This document shows, one piece after another, positions 51,083-58,413 of a stretch of DNA of 64,000 nucleotides. A program made the position numbers and the translations under genes. Below the pieces are notes generated by a model. The model was not told the origin of the DNA. It did no database searches and was given only the letters and a program-made list of their open reading frames with translations. Numbering within the stretch: position 1 is the stretch's first letter; each line of letters opens with the position of its first letter. Origin of the DNA: Alphaproteobacteria bacterium (GTDB lineage: Bacteria; Pseudomonadota; Alphaproteobacteria; Micropepsales; Micropepsaceae); NCBI GenBank assembly GCA_947465395.1, contig CANIAL010000005.1, positions 62,001 through 126,000 of the forward strand, given 5' to 3'.

Positions 51083-52425
51083 CAGCACGCAATATTATCG
51101 TTGGGCTGGCTTGTATCGCCATCATCGTGCTGGCCGCGATGGCCTGGATCGTGCTGGGCCCGGGGCCGATGGCGTTCGCGCCAGGTTCGACAGTCGCCAT
51201 TGCCAGCGCGGGTTCTGATCCCAGCGGCGTGCCGAAGGAACTGGCAGGCGGCGATGTGATCAAGCGGGGCGAATACCTGGCCCATGCCGCGGACTGCCTG
51301 GCCTGTCATACCGGCAAGGACGCGCAGGCCTATGCGGGCGGCTTTGCCTTCAACCTGCCCATGATCGGCACCATCTATTCCACCAACATCACGCCCGACA
51401 AGGAAACCGGGATCGGCAATTACACCGATGCCCAGTTCCTGGCGGCGGTGCACCGGGGCAAGCGGCAGGACGGGCAGAATCTCTATCCCGCCATGCCGTA
51501 CGCGTCTTATACGTACATGACGGATGCGGATGCGCTGGCCATCAAGGCCTATCTCTTCACCCTGCCCGCCGTGCATGCACCCGCCCGCGCCAACAGGCTG
51601 AACTTTCCCTTCAACCAGCGCGCGCTGTTGACGGCCTGGAACATGTTCTTCAGCCCCGACACGCGCTTTGCCGTCAACGCGGCGCAAAGCCCGGAATGGA
51701 ATCGCGGCGCCTATCTGTCAGAGGCGCTGGGCCATTGCGGCGAATGCCACACGCCGCGCAATTTGATGTATGCGCTAGACAACCGGCAGAAATTCGCGGG
51801 CGCGCTGACGGCGGGCTGGCGGGCGTATAATATCAGCGCCGATGCCAAGGCGGGCCTGGGCGCGTGGAGCGATGCATCGCTCACCTCATACCTTGCCACC
51901 GGACATGCCGAAGGGCATGGCGGCGCGGCGGGACCCATGGGCGAAGCGTCCGACAACAGCCTGACATACCTCACGGCGGGCGACATCCACGCCATGGTGG
52001 TGTATTTGCGCTCGGTCCCGGCTGCCGCCAGCAACCTGCCGCATGTGATCACGGTGCCGGCGCCCGCATCCTTCCGCGAAGGCGTCACGGCGGGCCTGGA
52101 CAAGCGCGGCGAGAAGCTGTTCGCGGGCGCCTGTGCGTCCTGTCACGACTGGACCGGCAAGGGCCAGCTCACCACTTTCGCCACGCTGACCGGCGCGCGG
52201 TCGGTGAATGATCCCAGCGCGGTGAATGTGGCGCAGACGGTGATGAACGGGATTGACCGCAAGACGGCCGCGGGCAATGTCTTCATGCCCAGCTTCGGCA
52301 ACGCCTATACCAACGCGGAAATCGCCCAGCTGGCGAATTACGTCACGGCCCGTTTCGGGCCGGAAGGCGCGCATCTGACGGAAAAAGGCGTGCAGTCGCT
52401 GCGGGACCAAGCCGCGCAGCGATAA
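51079..52425 (+). CDS. Triheme cytochrome c, dehydrogenase-associated subunit
   Basis: The 448-residue protein has an N-terminal membrane anchor or uncleaved signal (IIVGLACIAIIVLAAMAWIVL) and three CXXCH haem sites: CLACH at 73-77, CGECH near 219 and CASCH near 352. This is the layout of the cytochrome subunit of membrane alcohol/aldehyde dehydrogenases. It is the third gene of the ior-type operon and is expected to pass electrons from IorA to the respiratory chain. Confidence 0.92.
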   Translation: MTARNIIVGLACIAIIVLAAMAWIVLGPGPMAFAPGSTVAIASAGSDPSGVPKELAGGDVIKRGEYLAHAADCLACHTGKDAQAYAGGFAFNLPMIGTIYSTNITPDKETGIGNYTDAQFLAAVHRGKRQDGQNLYPAMPYASYTYMTDADALAIKAYLFTLPAVHAPARANRLNFPFNQRALLTAWNMFFSPDTRFAVNAAQSPEWNRGAYLSEALGHCGECHTPRNLMYALDNRQKFAGALTAGWRAYNISADAKAGLGAWSDASLTSYLATGHAEGHGGAAGPMGEASDNSLTYLTAGDIHAMVVYLRSVPAAASNLPHVITVPAPASFREGVTAGLDKRGEKLFAGACASCHDWTGKGQLTTFATLTGARSVNDPSAVNVAQTVMNGIDRKTAAGNVFMPSFGNAYTNAEIAQLANYVTARFGPEGAHLTEKGVQSLRDQAAQR

Positions 52426-52445
52426 AGACCGCCGCGCAGAAGTAA

Positions 52446-53282
52446 TTATACTTTCGCGCCGTGCGAGCGCAGCAGCGCCGCCACCTGCGCGAAATCCTCG
52501 CGCACGCCTTGGTGCGTCTTGCCGATGCTGACCACGGTGGAAACGCCCGGGGCATATTCGCCCGGCGCGGCGGCATGGATGGCGCTGACTTTCACCGCAT
52601 CAATCGCAACGGCGGAGCCATCGGGCTTGGTCAGGGAAACATTGTTCAGGCCGCTGATATCCACGCCCAGCGACTTGCCGATGGCCGCGACATAGAGCCG
52701 GGTCTCGGTGGGCAGCGCCCGGCCCTTGAAAAGATGGTCTTCCAAATTGCCCGGGCCGTCATTATAGGCGGCGAACATGGCCGGATAGCCGTATTTGCCA
52801 TGCAGCCATTTCAGGTAGGCGGTGCCGGCCAGAATATTGTCGCGGGGATTGAACGGGTCATCGCCCAGGCCCAGCTCGGCGCGCTTTTCCGCATAGGTGG
52901 CGGGCATCACCTGCATCAGGCCCATGGCGCCCGCGCTGGAAACCATGGGCATGGTTTCGCCCAGCATGGTGCGGCCGCCGGATTCGCGGGCCATGACGGC
53001 GCGGATCCAGTCGGCGGGCACATTGTATTTTTTGGAGGCCTGGCCGATCAGGGGTTCCCAGCGCGCCATCAATTCGCGCGGGGTCATGCCCTGTTCCTGG
53101 GCAAAGGCGGGGGAGACCGGCGCAGGTTCTGCGGTTGCGGTCACGGGCGCGGACGGCGCAGGCGCACGCACCGGCGCAGAGTGCGGCAGCACAAAAATCG
53201 CCGCGCCGGTCAGCAGCAGCGCCGCCGCGATGCCCAGCGATGGCGCGCCGAATATGTCCGTCCTGTTCAAATCCGAATCCAT
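52446..53282 (-). CDS. Lytic transglycosylase (SLT domain)
   Basis: The protein of about 278 residues has an N-terminal signal anchor (LGIAAALLLTGAAIFVLPH), a proline/alanine linker and a soluble lytic transglycosylase domain: WIRAVMARESGGRTMLG with the catalytic Glu, SSAGAMGLMQVMPATYAE, NILAGTAYLKWLHGKYG and AAYNDGPGNL. It cleaves peptidoglycan with formation of 1,6-anhydro-MurNAc. An ATG at 53282 is used; a TTG 15 bases upstream is in frame. It converges on the cytochrome gene with a 20-base gap. Confidence 0.92.
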   Translation of the reverse strand: MDSDLNRTDIFGAPSLGIAAALLLTGAAIFVLPHSAPVRAPAPSAPVTATAEPAPVSPAFAQEQGMTPRELMARWEPLIGQASKKYNVPADWIRAVMARESGGRTMLGETMPMVSSAGAMGLMQVMPATYAEKRAELGLGDDPFNPRDNILAGTAYLKWLHGKYGYPAMFAAYNDGPGNLEDHLFKGRALPTETRLYVAAIGKSLGVDISGLNNVSLTKPDGSAVAIDAVKVSAIHAAAPGEYAPGVSTVVSIGKTHQGVREDFAQVAALLRSHGAKV

Positions 53283-53420
53283 TATGAGTGGGGACAAGAG
53301 ATTGGGTCGAAAGACAGTGGCTTCAAGTGGGGAACTTGATGCGCCTTAGACCAACAAATGCGGGCAGGAAAAAGGCCCTGCCGTGTAAAATTCGTGTAAA
53401 GGAACTTCACGCGTTCGGCA

Positions 53421-53684
53421 TCAGGCCCGCGCAAACGCCCGTTCCAAATCAGCAATCAGGTCCGAAGCCGCTTCCAGGCCAATGGAAAGACGCACCAGCT
53501 GGTCGCTGATTCCCGCATCTTTGCGTTGCTGCGCGCTCATGCTGGCATGGGTCATGGTGGCCGGATGCGCCAGCAGACTCTCGATGCCGTCCAGCGATTC
53601 GGCAGGCGTAAATACCGAAAGGCCTTCCACGCAACGCGCGATGTCGCCCTTCAATTCAAAGCTCAGCATGGCGCCGAAAGAGTC
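53421..53684 (-). pseudogene. C-terminal remnant of a Cys/Met-metabolism PLP enzyme (MetB/MetC/MetZ family)
   Basis: About 87 codons remain: SFGAMLSFELKGD, VEGLSVFTPAESLDGIESLLAHPATMTHASMS and DQLVRLSIGLEAASDLIADLERAF, the invariant C-terminal end of cystathionine gamma-synthase/lyase-type enzymes (whole proteins about 390 residues). The PLP lysine and the first three quarters are absent. The readable homology begins immediately after the TAA of the aldehyde dehydrogenase, in the same frame. An internal ATG at 53669 would allow 82 residues to be made, but not an enzyme. Confidence 0.85.
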
Positions 53685-55085
53685 TTAAACTGCTGCGTTG
53701 ATCACTTGCAGCTGCGTGAACTCCGCCAGGCCTTCTTCGCCGCGCTCAACACCCAGACCTGACTGCTTGGCGCCGCCAAAGGGAATATGCGCCGCCAGCT
53801 CGCTATGCTTGTTGATCCACACCGTCCCGGCCTCCAGCCTTTGGGCATATTTCAGCGCCCGCGCCGGATCGGATGACCAGACTGATGCGCCGAGCCCATA
53901 AGGCGTGGCATTGGCGCGGGCCAGCGCGTCCTCGGGATCGGAATAGGAAATCACCGGCAACACGGGGCCGAACTGTTCCTCGTCCACCAGGCGCGAGCCT
54001 TCGGCGATGTCGCGCACGATGGTGGGGGCGATGAAATAGCCGCGTGGTGGCACGGCGCTGGTTTCCAGCACGGTGCCGCTTTTGGCGGCGTCCGCCAGTA
54101 TCTCTTTCACCTTTTCATACTGCATGCGGTTTTGCAGGGGACCCAGTTGCGTGCCCTGCTCCAGCCCGTCGCCCACCACCGCCGCCTTCGCCAGCGCCGA
54201 CAATTCACTGACCATGGCGTCATAGATGGATTCATGCACGTAAAGCCGCTTCACGGCGATGCAGACCTGGCCGCTGTTGCGGAAGGCACCTGCAAAAATG
54301 CCGGACGCGGACTTTTTGACGTCCACATCATCCAACACGATGGCCGCATCATTGCCGCCCAGTTCCAGGGTCAAGCGCTTGATGTCGTGTGAGGCTGCTT
54401 CCATCACCTTGCGCCCGGTGGCGGTCGAGCCCGTGAATGAGATCTTGGCAATGTCGGGATGGGCCGTCAGCGCCCCGCCCAGATCGTTGGCGTCTGCGAC
54501 GATGTTCATCACGCCGGGCGGCAGCGCGTCTTTCAATAGCGCGCCCATCGCCAACGTCGCCAGCGGTGTGGTGGGGGCGGGCTTGATCACCACCGTGTTG
54601 CCGGCCAGCAGCGCGGGCGGGATTTTCGAACCCAGCGTCACCAGCGGGAAATTCCACGGCACGATCAGCGCCACCACGCCCAGCGGGCGGCGGCGCGTCT
54701 TCACATGGCGCTTGGCGCCGTCTTCGATGATTTTCTCGTCCAGTGGCAGCTTGGCGAAATCGCGAAAATTGGCGGCCAGCGCCCGCGCCTCGCCCACCGC
54801 GTCTTTCAGCGGCTTGCCCTGTTCCTGGGTGAGGATGCGGCCCAGCATGTCGGCATTGGCTTCGATGATGTCGGCCATCACGTTCAGCGCCTTACGCCGC
54901 TCCGCGATATCCTTCGCCGCCCAGGCCGGATAGGCCGTTTTCGCCGCCGCGATGGCCCGGTCCAGTTGCGCCCTGGAAGCGCGTGGACAGGCGGCCAGCA
55001 CCTGTTCGGTGGCGGGATTGATCACATCCATCTGGGCGTCGCCCGCTTCCAGGCGGCCATTGATGAGAAGCTTGAAATTGTCCAT
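53685..55085 (-). CDS. Aldehyde dehydrogenase family protein
   Basis: NAD(P)-dependent aldehyde dehydrogenase of 466 residues. Catalytic residues are Asn144 (IVPWNFPL), Glu241 (LELGGNDAAI) and Cys275 (SGQVCIAVKR), with the NAD-binding SFTGSTATGRKV. The N-terminus and ending (AEFTQLQVINAAV) look natural, so the enzyme is intact even though a gene remnant follows its stop. The aldehyde substrate is unknown. Confidence 0.92.
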   Translation of the reverse strand: MDNFKLLINGRLEAGDAQMDVINPATEQVLAACPRASRAQLDRAIAAAKTAYPAWAAKDIAERRKALNVMADIIEANADMLGRILTQEQGKPLKDAVGEARALAANFRDFAKLPLDEKIIEDGAKRHVKTRRRPLGVVALIVPWNFPLVTLGSKIPPALLAGNTVVIKPAPTTPLATLAMGALLKDALPPGVMNIVADANDLGGALTAHPDIAKISFTGSTATGRKVMEAASHDIKRLTLELGGNDAAIVLDDVDVKKSASGIFAGAFRNSGQVCIAVKRLYVHESIYDAMVSELSALAKAAVVGDGLEQGTQLGPLQNRMQYEKVKEILADAAKSGTVLETSAVPPRGYFIAPTIVRDIAEGSRLVDEEQFGPVLPVISYSDPEDALARANATPYGLGASVWSSDPARALKYAQRLEAGTVWINKHSELAAHIPFGGAKQSGLGVERGEEGLAEFTQLQVINAAV

Positions 55086-55156
55086 GCGCGAAATCCCGAT
55101 ATAAAGTGCGGCGGCAACGGCCTTATACTATGGCCGATATATTAAGGGAGACCGCA

Positions 55157-55711
55157 ATGCCCCATAGGCGCAATGCCGCCTTGCTGCTGTTTTTCCTGGG
55201 GTTGGCCGCCCCCGCCCTGGCCCAGCAACCGGCCCCCGCCATGTCCCTTTCCGGCACGGCCTTCACCGATACCGGCATCATCCCTGACCGCTTCAGCCGC
55301 AAGGTGGCGGCGCCCGTCTCCCCCGCTTTGGCATGGGCCAATGCGCCGGCGGGCACGGTCAGCTTCACGCTCTATATGCATGATCCGGACACATCGCCGA
55401 ACAAGGGTAGCTTTGGCGTGCTGCACTGGCTGGCCTTCAACATTCCTGCCAATGTCCGCGCCTTGCCCGAGAATGTCCCCACCACACCAACAACACCGGA
55501 TGGCATGGTGCAGGCCAAGACCACGGGCGGCGCACCCGGCTATTACGGCCCTGGCGCGCGCGGGCCGGACTATCACCATTATGTATTCGAGCTGTTCGCG
55601 CTGGATACGCGCCTGCCCCTGGGACCGGACGCCAGTCGCGCCGATGTGCTAGCGGCCATGGAAGGCCATGTCGTCGGCAAAGCGGCCATGGTGGGCCGCT
55701 TTCACCAATAG
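55157..55711 (+). CDS. Exported PEBP-family protein (YbhB/YbcL type)
   Basis: The 184-residue precursor has a signal peptide (NAALLLFFLGLAAPALAQ) and a phosphatidylethanolamine-binding-like fold: SPALAWANAPAGTVSFTLYMHDPDTSP, GVLHWLAFNIPA, GYYGPGARGPDYHHYVFELFALD. The start at 55157 follows AAGGGAGA; an upstream in-frame start would spoil the signal peptide. Biochemical role unknown. Confidence 0.9.
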   Translation: MPHRRNAALLLFFLGLAAPALAQQPAPAMSLSGTAFTDTGIIPDRFSRKVAAPVSPALAWANAPAGTVSFTLYMHDPDTSPNKGSFGVLHWLAFNIPANVRALPENVPTTPTTPDGMVQAKTTGGAPGYYGPGARGPDYHHYVFELFALDTRLPLGPDASRADVLAAMEGHVVGKAAMVGRFHQ

Positions 55712-55858
55712 GTGTCTTTGTAACACATTGATTTAAAGAGGCTTATCCGGACTCGTACAAAACGCGCACGGCATGGAACTTTCTGGAACCGGGGCCGTTC
55801 TTACCCCGTGATCAGAGAGAGCCGAATCGCCGGCTTCTAACCCAGTTTCGGAGGTTTC

Positions 55859-56131
55859 ATGCGTAAGTTTCTTCTTGGTGCGGCCGTGGTCCTGGCCTTG
55901 TCCAGTGGCGCCGCCGTAACGGGCGCTGCCCCGGCCCAGGCCGCCGGCGTGACTTTCGACTTCGGCAATGGCGCGATCGGCCTGAACGATGGCTATTACG
56001 ACAACAACCGCGATTTCCACCGCTGGCGCAGCCAGCGCGAAGCCGCCCAGTGGCGCCGCGATCATTATAGCAAATATTATGGCTGGCGCCATGATGATCG
56101 CCGCTATCGCGATTATCGTTACCACTACTAG
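55859..56131 (+). CDS. Small secreted Tyr/Arg/His-rich protein of unknown function
   Basis: A 90-residue precursor with a signal peptide (MRKFLLGAAVVLALSSGAA... to about AQAA). The mature part is strongly enriched in Tyr, Arg, His and Asp, ending WRHDDRRYRDYRYHY. CGGAGG precedes the ATG and an intrinsic terminator follows, so it looks like a single-gene unit. No family recognised; it may be a cell-surface or metal-binding protein. Confidence 0.75.
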   Translation: MRKFLLGAAVVLALSSGAAVTGAAPAQAAGVTFDFGNGAIGLNDGYYDNNRDFHRWRSQREAAQWRRDHYSKYYGWRHDDRRYRDYRYHY

Positions 56132-56153
56132 GTCCTGATCCTTCAGGCCTTTT

Positions 56154-56184
56154 AAAAAGCCCGGCCTCACGGCCGGGCTTTTTT
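56154..56184 (+). terminator. Intrinsic terminator after the small secreted protein gene
   Basis: Stem AAAAAGCCCGGCC / GGCCGGGCTTTTT with loop TCAC, followed by a final T. It begins 22 bases after the stop codon. Confidence 0.88.
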
Positions 56185-56295
56185 GTTGTGTGGTCTGTTT
56201 TTTACCCCCTCCGGCTTTGATTTCTTGCCCGCTCAGCGGGCGGGGCGCAGCTTTGCTCGGATGTCCCCCGGACATCCTTCGCGCTGCTACAGCCA

Positions 56296-56330
56296 CCTCC
56301 CCCGCCAGATACTTCACATTGCGGGGGAGG
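56296..56330. repeat. CCTCCCCCGC / GCGGGGGAGG hairpin
   Basis: A perfect 10-bp inverted repeat with a 15-base loop, in the 266-base gap between the small secreted protein gene and the transaminase. Its G5/C5 core resembles the hairpin at 28610-28644. The rest of the gap holds only the terminator and a C/G-rich stretch with no gene. Confidence 0.55.
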
Positions 56331-56397
56331 GAAAGTCAGTGTTTTCCTATAGGTGGAGGTTGAGTTAGGCTGCGGAGGATATTGAAGGACGGCCCAT

Positions 56398-57726
56398 TTG
56401 CACACTGCCAATTCCCGCAATCTCGACCATTACTGGATGCCCTTCACCGCCAACCGCCAGTTCAAGGCGGCGCCGCGCCTGTTTGAAAGCGCGTCGGGCA
56501 TGTATTACCGCGACGTGGACGGCAACCAGGTGCTGGACGGCGCAGCGGGCCTCTGGTGCGTCAATGCCGGGCATGGCCGCAAGGAAATCGCCGATGCGGT
56601 GGCGCGCCAACTCACCACGCTCGATTACGCCCCGCCCTTCAACATGGGCCATCCGCTGGCGTTTGAATTCGCCGAGCGGCTGGGCGCCATCGCGCCGGGC
56701 CAGGGCGATGCAAAACTAGACCGCATCTTCTTCGCCGGCTCCGGATCCGAAGCTGTAGACACGGCGCTGAAAATCGCCATCGCCTATCAGCGAGCCATCG
56801 GCCAGGGCACGCGCACGCGCGTGGTGGGGCGAGAGCGCGCCTATCATGGCGTGGGCTTTGGCGGTATTTCGGTGGGCGGGCTGGTCAACAACCGGCGCAT
56901 GTTCCCCCAGCTTCCCGGCAGCGACCACATGCGCCACACCCACGACCTGGCGCGAAATGCTTTTTCGCGCGGACTTCCGGCGCATGGCTCGGAATTGGCC
57001 GACGACCTGGAACGTCTGGTGGCGCTGAACGGCGCGGAGACCATCGCCGCAGTGATCGTGGAGCCGCTTGCCGGATCAACCGGCGTGCTGCTGCCGCCCA
57101 AGGGTTATCTGGAGCGGGTGCGCGAGATCGCCACCCGCCACGGCATCCTTCTGATCTTCGACGAAGTCATCACCGGCTTTGGCCGGTTGGGCACGCCCTT
57201 TGCGGCGGATTATTTTGGCATCACGCCTGATTTGATGACCAGCGCGAAGGGCCTGACCAATGGCGCCATTCCCATGGGCGCGGTCTTTGCCGCCCGCAAA
57301 GTTCATGACGCGCTGATGCAGCTCCCCCCCGGCGCCATCGAGCTGTTCCATGGCTATACCTATTCCGGCCATCCCGTGGCCTGTGCCGCAGGGCTGGCGA
57401 CCTTGGATATCTACCGGGACGAAAAGCTGCTGACGCGCGGGGCGGAGATCGGCAAGAGCTGGGAAGCGATCATGTTCGGGCTGAAAGACCTGCCCAACGT
57501 GATCGACATCCGCACCCTCGGCCTGGTCACCGGCATAGAGCTGAAGGCACGCGACGGCACCGTCGGCGCGCGCGGTCACGAGGCGCTGGTGGAATGCTTC
57601 AAGGCAGGGCTGCTGGTGCGGGTGACGGGCGACATTATCGCGCTGTCGCCGCCGCTGATCCTGGAACAGCAGCATATGGAGACCATGGCGGAGACCCTTT
57701 CCCGGGTACTCCGCCAGATCGCCTAA
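56398..57726 (+). CDS. Omega-aminotransferase, beta-alanine:pyruvate transaminase type (class III)
   Basis: PLP enzyme of 442 residues. The N-terminus LDHYWMPFTANRQFKAAPRL with DGAAGLWCVNAGHGRKEI is the pattern of beta-alanine:pyruvate aminotransferases. FAGSGSEAVDTALKIA, IFDEVITGFGRLG and SAKGLTNGAIPMGAV with PLP Lys284 follow. The start is a TTG at 56398, 8 bases after AAGGA; the first ATG (56437) would remove conserved residues. It converges on the DsrE-like gene with a 2-base gap. Substrate range is uncertain. Confidence 0.9.
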   Translation: MHTANSRNLDHYWMPFTANRQFKAAPRLFESASGMYYRDVDGNQVLDGAAGLWCVNAGHGRKEIADAVARQLTTLDYAPPFNMGHPLAFEFAERLGAIAPGQGDAKLDRIFFAGSGSEAVDTALKIAIAYQRAIGQGTRTRVVGRERAYHGVGFGGISVGGLVNNRRMFPQLPGSDHMRHTHDLARNAFSRGLPAHGSELADDLERLVALNGAETIAAVIVEPLAGSTGVLLPPKGYLERVREIATRHGILLIFDEVITGFGRLGTPFAADYFGITPDLMTSAKGLTNGAIPMGAVFAARKVHDALMQLPPGAIELFHGYTYSGHPVACAAGLATLDIYRDEKLLTRGAEIGKSWEAIMFGLKDLPNVIDIRTLGLVTGIELKARDGTVGARGHEALVECFKAGLLVRVTGDIIALSPPLILEQQHMETMAETLSRVLRQIA

Positions 57727-57728
57727 TA

Positions 57729-58283
57729 TCAGCGGAAGTTGGCGCTGATATGCGCGTAACCGCGCATCATCAAGGTGGTGATGGTGGTGCCGGCCCACAG
57801 GTCAACCTGCACGATGGGCTGGATGTCGCTGCGTTCGATTTTGTTGAAATGCACCGACTGGCCGCAGACGCGGAAATCAACGCCCGCCCTCTTCATGTCG
57901 TTCATCAGGGCGATGTTGGGATTGGTCATCTTGTACTTGGCCTGATAGGCGGCGTCGGTGAGGATCGCCCAGGTGCCCTGCTGGTGGAACACCACCACCA
58001 TCTTGCGGTGGCTTTCCGGTACGCCATACTTGGCCAGGGTGTTGATGTAATGAGCAATGAAGGTCAGGCCGGGATTGACCTTGTCCATCGTCTCCGAGGC
58101 GCGGTCCAAATCGAACACCAGCTTGTAGGTGAGGTTCTTGTCCGGCAGCTCGCCGGCACCCGGCACATCCACAACCGCGTCCACGCCCGGGATGGGCATG
58201 GGACTGTTCTGGGCCTGTGACGCGCCGGTGAAGGCAAAAGCGGCGGCCAGGATGATGGCGGCGCCAAAAATCGTCTTTTTCAT
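57729..58283 (-). CDS. Periplasmic DsrE-like protein
   Basis: The 184-residue precursor starts at 58283 after GAGGA with a signal peptide (MKKTIFGAAIILAAAFAFTGASQA). The domain YKLVFDLDRASETMDKVNPGL, KMVVVFHQQGTWAILTDAAY and VDFRVCGQSVHFNKI follows the DsrE/DsrF fold pattern, with a Cys in the expected loop. Exported DsrE-like proteins have no well-defined role. Its promoter should lie between it and the terminator at 58348. Confidence 0.8.
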   Translation of the reverse strand: MKKTIFGAAIILAAAFAFTGASQAQNSPMPIPGVDAVVDVPGAGELPDKNLTYKLVFDLDRASETMDKVNPGLTFIAHYINTLAKYGVPESHRKMVVVFHQQGTWAILTDAAYQAKYKMTNPNIALMNDMKRAGVDFRVCGQSVHFNKIERSDIQPIVQVDLWAGTTITTLMMRGYAHISANFR

Positions 58284-58347
58284 AATTTTCCTCGTTTGGT
58301 GGGAAACACCGCCGCCGATATAGCACCGGTGACGTGACACGCAAAAG

Positions 58348-58379
58348 AAAAGGCCCGGATCTTTCGATCCGGGCCTTTT
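58348..58379 (-). terminator. Intrinsic terminator after the Tat-exported PLP enzyme gene
   Basis: A perfect 14-bp stem AAAAGGCCCGGATC / GATCCGGGCCTTTT with a 4-base loop, followed on the - strand by TCTTTTGC. It lies 35 bases past the stop codon. Confidence 0.88.
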
Positions 58380-58413
58380 CCTTTTCACTGGGCCTGACGG
58401 CCCGGTGTTTACC

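Noticed and set aside
48962-51088. A 708-codon frame on the - strand opposite iorB
   Set aside because: Antisense shadow of a complete molybdenum hydroxylase subunit; no recognisable motifs.
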